From: Massilia sp. CFBP 13721
GTDB taxonomy: Bacteria > Pseudomonadota > Gammaproteobacteria > Burkholderiales > Burkholderiaceae_D
Length of the DNA: 64,000 nucleotides
Assembly: GCF_014842025.1 (NCBI RefSeq)
Contig: NZ_JACYUY010000001.1
Span: forward strand, 62,001-126,000
Direction of reading: 5' to 3'
The notes under the pieces are model-generated. The model saw nothing but the letters and a program-made list of their open reading frames with translations. It did not search any database and had not been told where the DNA came from. The position numbers were made by a program, and so were the translations under genes. Shown here piece by piece: positions 56,130 to 64,000 of this stretch (the stretch's first letter is position 1; each line of letters starts with the position of its first letter).

Positions 56130-56294
56130 GTAGGGTGGACTCCCGAGTCCACGCGTACGTGCCGATGCGGACCGCACCGTTCTTGTCGACCGTATCGATT
56201 GCCCACCACGTCGTCGTGATCCGACCGCGTGCGGACGCCGGAGATGTTGCGGCTTGCATGCGCACGTACGCGTGGGCTCGGGAGCCCACCCTAC
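56130..56294. repeat. GTAGGGTGG repeat, second of a tandem pair
   Basis: GTAGGGTGGACTCCCGAGTC to GCTCGGGAGCCCACCCTAC. Same orientation and same interior order as the copy at 55,894, with many base changes. Together they fill most of the 481-bp gap between the PBP and the SDR genes, which are convergent. Confidence 0.8.
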
Positions 56295-56335
56295 GATGCG
56301 CGACGGTTGTGGGTTGGTGCAGGTCGTATGATATT

Positions 56336-56366
56336 TGCAAAAACGGCCCCCACGACGGGACCGTTC
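56336..56366 (-). terminator. Rho-independent terminator of the SDR gene
   Basis: On the minus strand, AACGGTCCC, a 6-base loop, GGGGGCCGTT (one unpaired base) then a T-run. It starts just after the SDR stop codon. Confidence 0.8.
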
Positions 56367-56373
56367 CGGATTC

Positions 56374-57213
56374 TTACAAAATCGGCGTCCCGCCGGTGAC
56401 CGCGATCCGCGCCCCGGAGATGTAGCTCGCCTGCTCCGACGCCAGCAGCACGTACACCGGCGCCACTTCGGCCGGCTGGCCGGGGCGCTTCATCGGCACC
56501 TGCTGGCCGAAGCTTTCGACTTCCTCGGGCGGCATGGTCGACGGGATCAACGGGGTCCAGATCGGACCGGGCGCCACCGAGTTCACGCGGATGCCCTTGT
56601 CGGCCAGCAGCTGGGCCAGGCCGGCGCTGAAGTTGGCGATCGCGCCCTTGGTGGCGGCGTAGGCCAGCAGCGTCGGTTTCGGTTTGTCGGAGTTGATCGA
56701 ACTGGTGTTGATGATCGACGAACCGGGCGCCATGTGTTTTACCGCGGCTTTGCAGATGTGGAACATTGCCGTGATGTTCACCTGGAAGGTGTAATCCCAT
56801 TCCTCATCGGGGATCTCTTCGAGCGAGTCGCGCGTCATCTGGAAGGCGGCGTTATTCACCAATACGTCGATGCGCCCGAATTCCTGCACGGCGCGCTCGA
56901 CGATGGCGCGGCAGTGGCTTGGCACCGCCAGGTCGCCCGGCACCAGCACGGCGCGGCGGCCCGCTTCCTCGACCAGGCGCGCCGTTTCCTGTGCATCATC
57001 GTGCTCGTCCAGGTAGGCGATCAGCACGTCCGCGCCTTCGCGCGCAAAGGCGAGCGCCACGGCGCGGCCGATGCCGCTGTCGCCGCCGGTGATCACGGCC
57101 GCCTTGTCGGCCAGCTTGCCGGAACCCCGGTAGCTGGTTTCGCCGTGGTCGGCTTTCGGCGTGAGCGCGGACTCGTGGCCGGGCGGCTGCTGTTGTTGCT
57201 TGGGCTGGTTCAT
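56374..57213 (-). CDS. SDR-family oxidoreductase
   Basis: 279-residue classical short-chain dehydrogenase. Cofactor motif ITGGDSGIGRA (about 41-51), NNAA, catalytic Ser in NTSSINS, YAATK (Tyr, Lys). The Gln/Pro-rich first 30 residues and the KPKPTLLAYAATKG block place it with the YhdF/YdaD-like general stress SDRs. A Rossmann fold reductase on unknown carbonyls. A terminator follows the stop. Confidence 0.9.
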   Translation of the reverse strand: MNQPKQQQQPPGHESALTPKADHGETSYRGSGKLADKAAVITGGDSGIGRAVALAFAREGADVLIAYLDEHDDAQETARLVEEAGRRAVLVPGDLAVPSHCRAIVERAVQEFGRIDVLVNNAAFQMTRDSLEEIPDEEWDYTFQVNITAMFHICKAAVKHMAPGSSIINTSSINSDKPKPTLLAYAATKGAIANFSAGLAQLLADKGIRVNSVAPGPIWTPLIPSTMPPEEVESFGQQVPMKRPGQPAEVAPVYVLLASEQASYISGARIAVTGGTPIL

Positions 57214-57258
57214 CGCAATTCCTCGTTCAATGGTGGGTTGACGCGCAGCCCAGAGGTA

Positions 57259-58401
57259 TTACGCCCCTTTCGGCAGGCTGCGCAGGGTGGCCGGGTGCCG
57301 CGCGCGGTCGTGCGGCACCTCGGGCGCTCCGGGTTCGACTGCATCCTGCAGCAGCAGTTGCTGCGCGCGCGGCGCGGTCGAGATGCCGAGGTCGGCAAAC
57401 ATCTGCATCGAGGCCAGGATCACGGCCTGCTGGGTATCCATGAAGAGGGTGTAGTCGGCGTCGAGGATCGTGTAGATGACTTCCCACTCGATGTAATCCT
57501 GGGTGTACTTGGACAGGTGGGCGCGGTCGAAGCGCACCTTGTCCTGGCGGCCGATGAATTCCGCGATCGCGGCCGGCACCTTCTCCGCCAGCGCGGGCGG
57601 GGTGTCCGGATGGGCGCGCAGGTTGTAGACGATGCGGCGCGTGACCATGCGCTTGAAGTTGGACAGCGTGTCCTTCAGCAGTTCGGCGTTCGAGACGATG
57701 ATCTGTTCGCCGCTCGAGGCGCGCAGGCGGGTCGTCTTCAGGCCGACTTTCTCGACCGTGCCCGAGGTCTTCGAGGTCGAGATGAAGTCGCCCACTTCGA
57801 ACGGCTTGTCGATGGCGATCGACAGCGAGGCGAACAGGTCGCCCAGCACGTTCTGCACGGCCAGTGCGATGGCGATACCGCCGATGCCGAGGCTGGCGAC
57901 AAAGGTCGTGATGTTGATGCCGAGGTTGGCCAGCAGCGCCAGCGCGAAGATCACCCAGACACTGGTTTGCAGCACCCAGATGATGAGGGTATGGGCGATC
58001 GTGACCTGGGAATCGGCCGCTGCCTGGTCGTGGGTCTGGAAGTAGCGGCGCGCGGTGACCTTGATCGCGCTGTGCAGGTAGATGGCCAGCTGCAGCCCGA
58101 GCGTCAGGAACCACAGGTGGCTGACGCGCTCATTCCAGGGCGCCGGCAGGTCGAGGGCCGACAGGCCGATCAGGACCGAGGTGGCGAACACGACCAGGTT
58201 GCTGGTGCGCGCCAGGGTCTTGCGCAGCACTTCGGCCACGGGGCGGTGCGCGCGCTCCTCGTCGCCGAGCTGGTTCAGGCGGCGCCGGCCGAGGGCGAGC
58301 GCGCCGTGGATGGCAAGGAAGGCGCAGACGGCAAGGGCCACTGCGAAGAGGGCATTGGGGAGCGTGATGTCGAGGGACGCGATGAAGGCGCGGATATCCA
58401 C
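57259..58401 (-). CDS. MscS-family mechanosensitive channel
   Basis: 380-residue inner-membrane channel with about five helices. The pore helix region is GINITTFVASLGIGGIAIAL then AVQNVLGDLFASL, followed by the MscS beta domain (VGDFISTSKTSGTVEKVGLKTTRLR) and a cytoplasmic cage ending at about 345. Opens under membrane tension to release solutes. It begins the minus-strand pair MscS then SDR (45-bp gap). Confidence 0.92.
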   Translation of the reverse strand: MDIRAFIASLDITLPNALFAVALAVCAFLAIHGALALGRRRLNQLGDEERAHRPVAEVLRKTLARTSNLVVFATSVLIGLSALDLPAPWNERVSHLWFLTLGLQLAIYLHSAIKVTARRYFQTHDQAAADSQVTIAHTLIIWVLQTSVWVIFALALLANLGINITTFVASLGIGGIAIALAVQNVLGDLFASLSIAIDKPFEVGDFISTSKTSGTVEKVGLKTTRLRASSGEQIIVSNAELLKDTLSNFKRMVTRRIVYNLRAHPDTPPALAEKVPAAIAEFIGRQDKVRFDRAHLSKYTQDYIEWEVIYTILDADYTLFMDTQQAVILASMQMFADLGISTAPRAQQLLLQDAVEPGAPEVPHDRARHPATLRSLPKGA

Positions 58402-58559
58402 TATGGGCTCCTTTTTTTATGGAATAGGGGGCGCAAGGGCGCGCTGTGGCACACAAACCCGCGTCGGCGCTGTCGCCGGCGGAGATGCGATGTCAGTTCA
58501 GCGTAGTGAAACCGACTGCTGGCTGGCCGCAGTGTAGCCGCGACCCTGTAGCCGCGGCG

Positions 58560-58587
58560 CAGGGTGGACGCACGGGGCGTCCGCTAC
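58560..58587. repeat. Degenerate half repeat
   Basis: AGGGTGGACGC and GCGTCCGCTAC flank four bases. It resembles the repeat family's arms with changes. It lies in the gap between the MscS and DUF3606 genes. Confidence 0.4.
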
Positions 58588-58598
58588 GACGATGGTGA

Positions 58599-58781
58599 TT
58601 ACTTCTTGCCCTTCAGGTGCTCGCGCACGGCATTCGCCGACACGCCCACCTCGGCCACCGCTTTTTCCAGCTCTTCGCGGGTCACGCCCAGGGCCTCGGT
58701 CCAGTGGCGCACTTCATACTCTTCGTGCACGTTGATGCGGCTGCGGTCCTGTTGACCGGCTTTTTGCAGATTATCGGACAT
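58599..58781 (-). CDS. DUF3606 domain protein
   Basis: 60-residue cytoplasmic protein. VHEEYEVRHWTEALGVTREE and AVAEVGVSANAVREHLKGK form the DUF3606 helical module, which often occurs in small stress-linked proteins. GAGGAGG precedes the ATG at 58,781 by about six bases. Function unknown. Confidence 0.9.
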   Translation of the reverse strand: MSDNLQKAGQQDRSRINVHEEYEVRHWTEALGVTREELEKAVAEVGVSANAVREHLKGKK

Positions 58782-58975
58782 GATGACCTCCTCTTGAAGA
58801 ATGAATGTCGAGTTCGAGTCCACTATGCCAGCCGCAATAGCCATTGTCGGTTAAGCATTTCACGTATCAATCAAATTGCTCTGTAGCAGCTCAGCCGCTA
58901 AAAAGTTCCCGCTCGTCAGTACTATTATTTGAGCGAGGTCATCCGAAAGCGCATTCGAACGCAGGAAGTTGCAGT

Positions 58976-59031
58976 GCTGACTCATCAGTCAGCATTCCGT
59001 CAGTCGCCGCTCCGAAACTGACGAGGTCAGC
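58976..59031. promoter_or_regulatory. Cluster of CTGAC/GTCAG half-sites upstream of the propeller-amidohydrolase gene
   Basis: GCTGACT-CATC-AGTCAGC (58,976-58,993) is a perfect 7-bp inverted repeat. CGTCAGTC, ACTGACG and GTCAGCC follow before 59,031. Five half-sites in 56 bp suggest a regulator binding region. The rest of the 295-bp gap shows only the CGGAGG ribosome site. Confidence 0.35.
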
Positions 59032-59076
59032 CATGCACTATTTCGGTGCATTTTGGCAACTCTCCCGGAGGCTACA

Positions 59077-62000
59077 ATGAAGATGCAACTGCACTTCCAG
59101 CGCACCCGTCCCGTCGCCCGCACTGTTTTCGCCACTGCCGTCGCCGCGGCCCTGCTGTCCGCCTGCCAATGGCCGGGCGGCGGCGTCGACCAGCTCAACG
59201 ACCTGCGCGGCCCCACGCGCGACGTCACTGTCGAACTGCGCGAAGGCACCAACATGGCGGCCGCGCCGTCGCCCGACGGCAGCCGCATCGTGTTCTCGGC
59301 CCAGGGTGCGCTGTGGGTCATGCCCGTTGCCGGCGGCGCCGCCAGACGCATCACCGACTACCGCCTGGAACCGACGGCGCCGGTATGGTCGCCAGACGGC
59401 AAGCGCATCGCCTTCCAGAACTACGCGCCCGAGGGGAATTTCCATATCTGGACCATCGACCCGGATGGACGCAACCAGCGCGAACTGACCGACGGGCCCT
59501 TCGACGACCGCGAACCGGCCTGGCTGCCCGACGGCAGCGGCCTGGTATTTTCGTCGGACCGCAGCCGCGACGGCCAATATAAAATCTGGCGCGTCGACGC
59601 CGGCGGCGGCGCACCGAGCCGGGTCACGACCGGCCCCGGCGCCGAAAGCAATCCGGTGGTCTCGCCGGACGGCACGCGCCTGGCCTACGTCGACGGCGCC
59701 AACATCGTCACGCGCGCGCTGGCCGGTGGCGCCCCGACGGTCGTCGCCCCCGGCGCCGCGCCCGCCTGGACGCCGGACGGGACCGACCTGGTCTACCAGA
59801 ACGCCGCGCGCCAGCTGGTGCTCGGCGGTATCCAGGTGACCCAGGACGAGGACCTCTTCCCATTCCCGGTACGCTTCCTGCCCAACGGCCTGCTGCTGTA
59901 CACGTCCGATGGCCGCATCCGCACGCGCGCCTTTGATGGCAGCGGCCGCACCGACATCGCCTTCACGGCGCAACTCAAACTGCGGCGGCCGGAATTCTCG
60001 AAACCCAAGGACCGCCACTTCGACGATCTCCACCGCCGGCCGGTGCGCGGCATCAGCGCGCCGGTGCTCTCGCCCGATGGGCGCAGCATCGCCTTTGTCG
60101 CCCTCAACGACGTCTGGACCATGCGCATCGGCGAGGCCCCGGTGCGGCTGACCGACGACGTCGACCGCGACGCCAACCCGCAATGGACGGCCGACGGCAG
60201 CGCCGTCTATTTTTCGTCGGAGCGCGGCAACGCCGGCCAACTCGCGGTCGACCGCATCGACCTGGCCAGCCGCACGCGCACGCGCCTGGCCGCCATCCCC
60301 GGGCGCTCGCTGGTCACGCCCAAGCTGTCGCCCGACGGCACGCGCCTGGCCTACACGACCCTGTCGGGGCAGCTCGAGATCTGGACGCTGGCGACGGGCA
60401 CCTCCGAAGTCATCCTGCAATCGCTCAGCACCCAGGTCAGCACGCCGCAATGGACGCCGGACGGGCAGCGCATCCTGCTGGTCGACAATGAGCGCATCAA
60501 CAACCGCTTCCGCGAGGGCTACAACAAGCTGCGCGTGATCGACCTGGCCACGCGCCAGGGCACGTTTTACGCCGTCGCCCCGGAGCCGCGCCAGATCGCC
60601 GAACGCGACGAGGGCGCCGCCGCACTGGCGCCCGACGGCAGCAAGGTCGCCTTCATCATGGATTCGCGCCTGCACGTGATGCCGCTCGGGGCCAATGGCG
60701 CGCCGACCGGTCCCGCACGCCAGGTGAGCGACGACATGGCCGACTTGCCGACCTGGGGCGGCGACTCGCAGACCATCCTGTATAAATCGGCCGAACGGGT
60801 GCGCACCGTGCGCGCCGACGGCAGCGACCGGCGCGACATCGAGGTGAAACTGAGCTGGCGCCAGGCCGCGCCTGCGGGCCGCACGGTCATTCACGCCGGC
60901 GCGCTGTGGGATGGCGTCGGTTCATCTCTGCGGCGCGACGTCGATATCGTGGTCGAAGGCAACCGCATCGTGTCGGTGGAACCGCATAGCGCCCACGATG
61001 CGGACGTGCGTGTGGTCGATGCCAGCGGCTTGACCGTGATGCCGGGCCTGATCGAAACCCACCTGCATCCGCTGACCCTGTACCAGGGCGGCCAGTTCGG
61101 CCAGATCGCGCAGCTGATGCTGTCCTACGGGATCACGACGGCGCAATCGGTGGCCGGCCCGCTGCACCAGAGCATCGAGATGCGCGAGGCGCTGGAGGCC
61201 GGCAACCTGATCGGACCGCGCCTGTTCGTCTCGCCGCCGCTGTGGGAGGGTAATCGCCTGTTCTACAGCTTCGCGCGCACGCTGCGCACCCCGGGCATCG
61301 CCGACATCGAGATCGCCAAGGCGAAACGCATGGATGCCGACTTCTTGAAGAGCTATGTGCGTGCGCCGATCCCCGTCATGGAACGCATCGCGCAAGGGGC
61401 GCTCGACCTGGGTGTGCCGAGCGGGACCCACATGGTGCAGCCGGGCGCCGCCACGGGTCTGGCCGGCACCACCCACCTGTCGGCGACCCAGCGCATGGGC
61501 TATGGCTGGTCGAAGTCGCTGGCGCGCGCGATCACCTACCAGGACGCCGCCGACGTCTACGGCAAGGCCGATTTCCGCCTGATCGACACGCTGTTCTCCA
61601 GCAGCGCCCTGGCCGGGCTCGACCCGGGCATCGTGGCCGATCCGCGCTTCATCCTGGTGCCGCCGAACTTCGTGCCGGGATTGCAGAACGCGCTGCCGCC
61701 GACGCCGGCCCAGCTGGCGACGATCGCCAACGACGCCACCCAGCAAGCCAAGGTGCGCGCGGCCGGGGCGCTGGTCGCCAACGGCACCGACTCGCCGCTG
61801 GTGGTGCCGGGCATCTCGCTGCACCTGAACATGCGCGGCGCGGCACTGGTGCAGGACAACCTGGCGGTGCTGCAATCGGTGACGCGCGACGCCGCCCGCA
61901 TCGCCCTGGTCGACAAGGACCTGGGCACGGTGGAAGAGGGCAAGCTGGCCGACCTGGTGGTGGTGGGCGGCAATCCGCTGGCGGATGTGCGCGCGGCGGC

Positions 62001-62175
62001 CGACGTGCGTTTGGTGGTCAAGAACGGGCGCGTGTACACGCTGGACGAGATCCTGGCGCCGGCGCGCACGCCGGCGCAGCTGGCGGCGCGCAGGCTGGCG
62101 TTGCAGGCGCGGGAGAAGTTGTGCCGGGAGGAGCCGCGCCATTGCGAGGCGGAGGAGGGTGGGCACGCGCATTGA
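59077..62175 (+). CDS. Lipoprotein with TolB-like beta-propeller and amidohydrolase domain
   Basis: 1032-residue exported protein. Lipobox LLSAC (Cys near 28). Residues about 50-600 carry many PD40/TolB-type repeats (SPDGSRIVFSAQGALWVM, SPDGKRIAFQNYAPEG, TPDGQRILLVDN). Residues about 610-1030 are an amidohydrolase domain with ETHLHPLTLY (His-x-His), SGTHMVQPG and LVANGTDSPLVVP, closing with LGTVEEGKLADLVVV. Such fusions occur among prolidase- and imidazolonepropionase-like enzymes. Substrate unknown. CGGAGG lies six bases before the ATG. Confidence 0.9.
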   Translation: MKMQLHFQRTRPVARTVFATAVAAALLSACQWPGGGVDQLNDLRGPTRDVTVELREGTNMAAAPSPDGSRIVFSAQGALWVMPVAGGAARRITDYRLEPTAPVWSPDGKRIAFQNYAPEGNFHIWTIDPDGRNQRELTDGPFDDREPAWLPDGSGLVFSSDRSRDGQYKIWRVDAGGGAPSRVTTGPGAESNPVVSPDGTRLAYVDGANIVTRALAGGAPTVVAPGAAPAWTPDGTDLVYQNAARQLVLGGIQVTQDEDLFPFPVRFLPNGLLLYTSDGRIRTRAFDGSGRTDIAFTAQLKLRRPEFSKPKDRHFDDLHRRPVRGISAPVLSPDGRSIAFVALNDVWTMRIGEAPVRLTDDVDRDANPQWTADGSAVYFSSERGNAGQLAVDRIDLASRTRTRLAAIPGRSLVTPKLSPDGTRLAYTTLSGQLEIWTLATGTSEVILQSLSTQVSTPQWTPDGQRILLVDNERINNRFREGYNKLRVIDLATRQGTFYAVAPEPRQIAERDEGAAALAPDGSKVAFIMDSRLHVMPLGANGAPTGPARQVSDDMADLPTWGGDSQTILYKSAERVRTVRADGSDRRDIEVKLSWRQAAPAGRTVIHAGALWDGVGSSLRRDVDIVVEGNRIVSVEPHSAHDADVRVVDASGLTVMPGLIETHLHPLTLYQGGQFGQIAQLMLSYGITTAQSVAGPLHQSIEMREALEAGNLIGPRLFVSPPLWEGNRLFYSFARTLRTPGIADIEIAKAKRMDADFLKSYVRAPIPVMERIAQGALDLGVPSGTHMVQPGAATGLAGTTHLSATQRMGYGWSKSLARAITYQDAADVYGKADFRLIDTLFSSSALAGLDPGIVADPRFILVPPNFVPGLQNALPPTPAQLATIANDATQQAKVRAAGALVANGTDSPLVVPGISLHLNMRGAALVQDNLAVLQSVTRDAARIALVDKDLGTVEEGKLADLVVVGGNPLADVRAAADVRLVVKNGRVYTLDEILAPARTPAQLAARRLALQAREKLCREEPRHCEAEEGGHAH

Positions 62176-62218
62176 GGGGCCGGCGGTAGAGGTGCCGGCA
62201 GTAGAGGTGCTGGCAGTA

Positions 62219-62272
62219 AGCGGCGGGCATGCCCGCCCTACGGACGCGGGCCGTGGGGTGGGCATGCACCGT
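62219..62272. repeat. Degenerate repeat copy
   Basis: GCGGGCATGCCCGCCCTACG followed by GGGGTGGGCATGCAC. It has a perfect 14-bp palindrome (GCGGGCATGCCCGC) and the family's CCCTACG end. Between the amidohydrolase and thioredoxin genes. Confidence 0.5.
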
Positions 62273-62368
62273 TCCGGGGCGTATCGTTCCGATATTGCAA
62301 TAAAACCCTTGGCTCCCCGATGGCGTTTCAGGTACGCTTGTCTTATCGGCACTATTGAGGAGCAACCA

Positions 62369-62686
62369 ATGTCTTACGAAACCTCCCAACCCGAACGCAG
62401 CGCGGTCGACGCGCTGCCGGGCCTCGTCGCACTCGACTTCGGCACCAACTGGTGCGGCTATTGCCGCGCCGGCGAGCCGCTCATTGCGGGCGCGTTGAAA
62501 GACTACCCGGATGCGCGCCACATCCAGGTCGAGGACGGCCCCGGCCGCCCGCTCGGCCGCTCGTTCCGCATCAAATTGTGGCCAACCGTCGTGGTCCTGA
62601 AAGACGGCGTCGAGGTCGCGCGCGTGACCCGTCCCGACAGCGTCGAGGAAGTGCGCGAAGCACTGGCGAAGGCGGTGAGCGCATGA
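62369..62686 (+). CDS. Small thioredoxin-family protein
   Basis: 105-residue cytoplasmic thioredoxin fold. Active site WCGYC (in NWCGYCRAGEP) and the cis-Pro loop LWPTVVVLKDG. A GAGGAG ribosome site lies six bases before the ATG. Its TGA overlaps the next ATG (ATGA), so it is coupled to the MHS transporter. It could protect or regenerate a thiol enzyme; no partner is evident. Confidence 0.9.
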   Translation: MSYETSQPERSAVDALPGLVALDFGTNWCGYCRAGEPLIAGALKDYPDARHIQVEDGPGRPLGRSFRIKLWPTVVVLKDGVEVARVTRPDSVEEVREALAKAVSA

Positions 62687-63990
62687 GCCAGCCGAAGGCG
62701 CCCGCCAATAAAGCCCCTGCCAATAAAGCCCGTACGGTTCTCTTCGCCAGCCTGATCGGCACGACCATCGAATTCTTCGACTTCTACATCTACGCCACCG
62801 CCGCGGTGCTGGTGTTCCCGAAACTGTTCTTCCCGGCGGCCGACCCGGCCGCCGCCGTGCTGCAATCCTTCGCCACCTTCGCCATCGCGTTCTTCGCGCG
62901 TCCGGTCGGCTCGGCCCTGTTCGGCCACTTCGGCGACCGCATCGGCCGTAAGGCCACGCTGGTCGCGGCCCTCTTGACGATGGGCGTCTCGACCATCGTG
63001 ATCGGCATGCTGCCGACCTATGCCTCGATCGGCACGATGGCGCCGCTGCTGCTGGCGCTGTGCCGCTTCGGCCAGGGCCTCGGCCTGGGCGGCGAGTGGG
63101 GCGGGGCGGTGCTGCTGGCGACCGAAAACGCACCGCCGGGCAAGCGCGCCTGGTACGGCATGTTCCCGCAGCTGGGCGCGCCGATCGGCTTCTTCCTGTC
63201 GGGCAGCGTGTTCCTGCTGCTGACGCAAACCCTGACCGAAGAACAGTTCTTCGCCTGGGGCTGGCGCGTGCCCTTCCTGTCGAGCGCAATCCTGGTCGCG
63301 GTCGGCCTGTATGTGCGCCTGAAAATTCACGAGACGCCGGACTTCCAGGCCGTGCTCGACAAGAACGAGCGGGTCAAGGTGCCGGTCGTGACCGTGTTCA
63401 AGGAACATGGCCGCGCCCTGGTCCTCGGCACCCTGATGGCGACCTCGACTTTCGTGCTGTTCTACCTGCTGACCGTGTTCGCGCTGTCCTGGGGGACCAC
63501 CGGCCTGGGCTATTCGCGCACCCAGTTCCTGGTGCTGCAGCTGGGCGCCGTGATCTTCTTCGGGCTGCTGATCCCACCGTCGGCGTTGATCGCCGACCGC
63601 TTCGGCCGCCGCACCGCGATGATCGGGGTGACTGCCGGGATCATGGTGTTCGGACTGTTCTTCGGATCCCTCTTCATCGCCAACAACCTGTTCATGGCCG
63701 GCCTGTTCCTGGTCATCGGCCTGTCGCTGATGGGCCTGACCTACGGACCGCTGGGCACGCTGCTGGCCGAGCTGTTCCCGCCGGAGGTGCGCTACACCGG
63801 TTCTTCGCTCACCTTCAACCTGGCCGGCATCCTGGGCGCGTCGCTGGCGCCGTATGTGGCGACGTCGCTGGCGACGAAGCATGGGATCGCGTATGTGGGT
63901 TACTACCTGACCGGTGCGGCGCTGCTGAGCCTGGTGGCGCTGATGCTGGTGCGTAGCGAAGGGCGCCGCGCGGGTGTAGCGCGGGCTTGA
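62683..63990 (+). CDS. MFS transporter of the MHS family
   Basis: 435-residue inner-membrane symporter, about 12 helices. GTTIEFFDFYIYATAAV at helix 1, ARPVGSALFGHFGDRIGRKA after helix 2, QGLGLGGEWGGAVLL at helix 4 and ADRFGRRTAMIG before helix 8 are MHS signatures. The N-terminus has a doubled APANKAPANKA segment. Its start overlaps the thioredoxin stop. Organic acid or osmolyte cargo is likely but unassigned. Close in type to the transporter at 22,172, with a different loop pattern. Confidence 0.9.
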   Translation: MSQPKAPANKAPANKARTVLFASLIGTTIEFFDFYIYATAAVLVFPKLFFPAADPAAAVLQSFATFAIAFFARPVGSALFGHFGDRIGRKATLVAALLTMGVSTIVIGMLPTYASIGTMAPLLLALCRFGQGLGLGGEWGGAVLLATENAPPGKRAWYGMFPQLGAPIGFFLSGSVFLLLTQTLTEEQFFAWGWRVPFLSSAILVAVGLYVRLKIHETPDFQAVLDKNERVKVPVVTVFKEHGRALVLGTLMATSTFVLFYLLTVFALSWGTTGLGYSRTQFLVLQLGAVIFFGLLIPPSALIADRFGRRTAMIGVTAGIMVFGLFFGSLFIANNLFMAGLFLVIGLSLMGLTYGPLGTLLAELFPPEVRYTGSSLTFNLAGILGASLAPYVATSLATKHGIAYVGYYLTGAALLSLVALMLVRSEGRRAGVARA

Positions 63991-64000
63991 TTTGGTTTGA

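Overview
The window looks like chromosomal DNA of a high-GC betaproteobacterium of the Oxalobacteraceae (Massilia/Telluria/Duganella type). Pointers are the uniformly high GC with strong third-position bias, a PEP-CTERM exported protein, a cytochrome bo operon joined to SURF1 and a RegB/RegA-type pair, and many copies of an intergenic palindromic repeat with GTAGGGTGG...CCACCCTAC ends. The genus is an inference from gene content and recall, not from a database match. No rRNA, tRNA, CRISPR array, integrase or transposase was seen.

Layout. 1-2.7 kb: TetR regulator, DHA2-type MFS pump and a truncated EmrA/HlyD adaptor on the minus strand. 2.9-7.6 kb: an AroP-type aromatic amino acid permease, two half-size YeeE/YedE proteins behind a TlpA-like gene that is split by an in-frame TGA, and a CorC/HlyC-type CBS protein. 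7.9-10.9 kb: an HSL-type esterase, then an overlapping ATPase/HNH pair that fits a Septu (PtuA/PtuB) antiphage system in AT-richer DNA. 11.2-17.6 kb: amidohydrolase, YjbQ, homogentisate dioxygenase, a methanethiol-oxidase (SBP56) gene with its SCO partner, and 4-hydroxyphenylpyruvate dioxygenase; a perfect 9-1-9 palindrome sits between hmgA and mtoX. 18-23.5 kb: hemerythrin and manganese catalase diverging from a 434-bp gap, a ZIP transporter, a small membrane protein, a hydrolase and an MHS-type MFS transporter.

23.7-30.4 kb is a tight operon for quinol oxidase bo3 (cyoABCD), SURF1 and a RegBA redox two-component pair; cyoE is not present. 30.7-33.3 kb holds DUF1176, VOC, ExoD and DUF5710 proteins. 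33.7-42.7 kb is a potassium module: a TorF-type porin gene with a +1 frameshift, a 29-codon ORF, kdpFABC and kdpDE. Both the porin and the kdp promoter carry two 18-bp TTTAC-N6-TTTAC boxes with the same 32-bp spacing and the same 11-bp distance to a TACGCT hexamer, which suggests joint KdpE control. 42.9-51.7 kb: a Tat-exported Gfo/Idh oxidoreductase, a hybrid PAS histidine kinase, a second ZIP transporter, a metallophosphoesterase lipoprotein, and a CPA2 antiporter plus YbdK behind a leader with mutually exclusive hairpins ending in a terminator. 52-58.8 kb: PEP-CTERM protein, MarR regulator, class A PBP, SDR oxidoreductase, MscS channel and DUF3606 protein. 59.1-64 kb: a 1032-residue beta-propeller/amidohydrolase lipoprotein, a small thioredoxin and a second MHS transporter.

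The repeat family is the main non-coding structure. About a dozen copies lie between genes. Two (17.65-17.92 and 33.39-33.62 kb) are compound, fused to a second GATGTGAAAAAA...TTTTTTCACATC palindrome, and lie in opposite orientation about 15.6 kb apart. One copy appears to have landed in the loop of a bidirectional terminator between ybdK and the PEP-CTERM gene.
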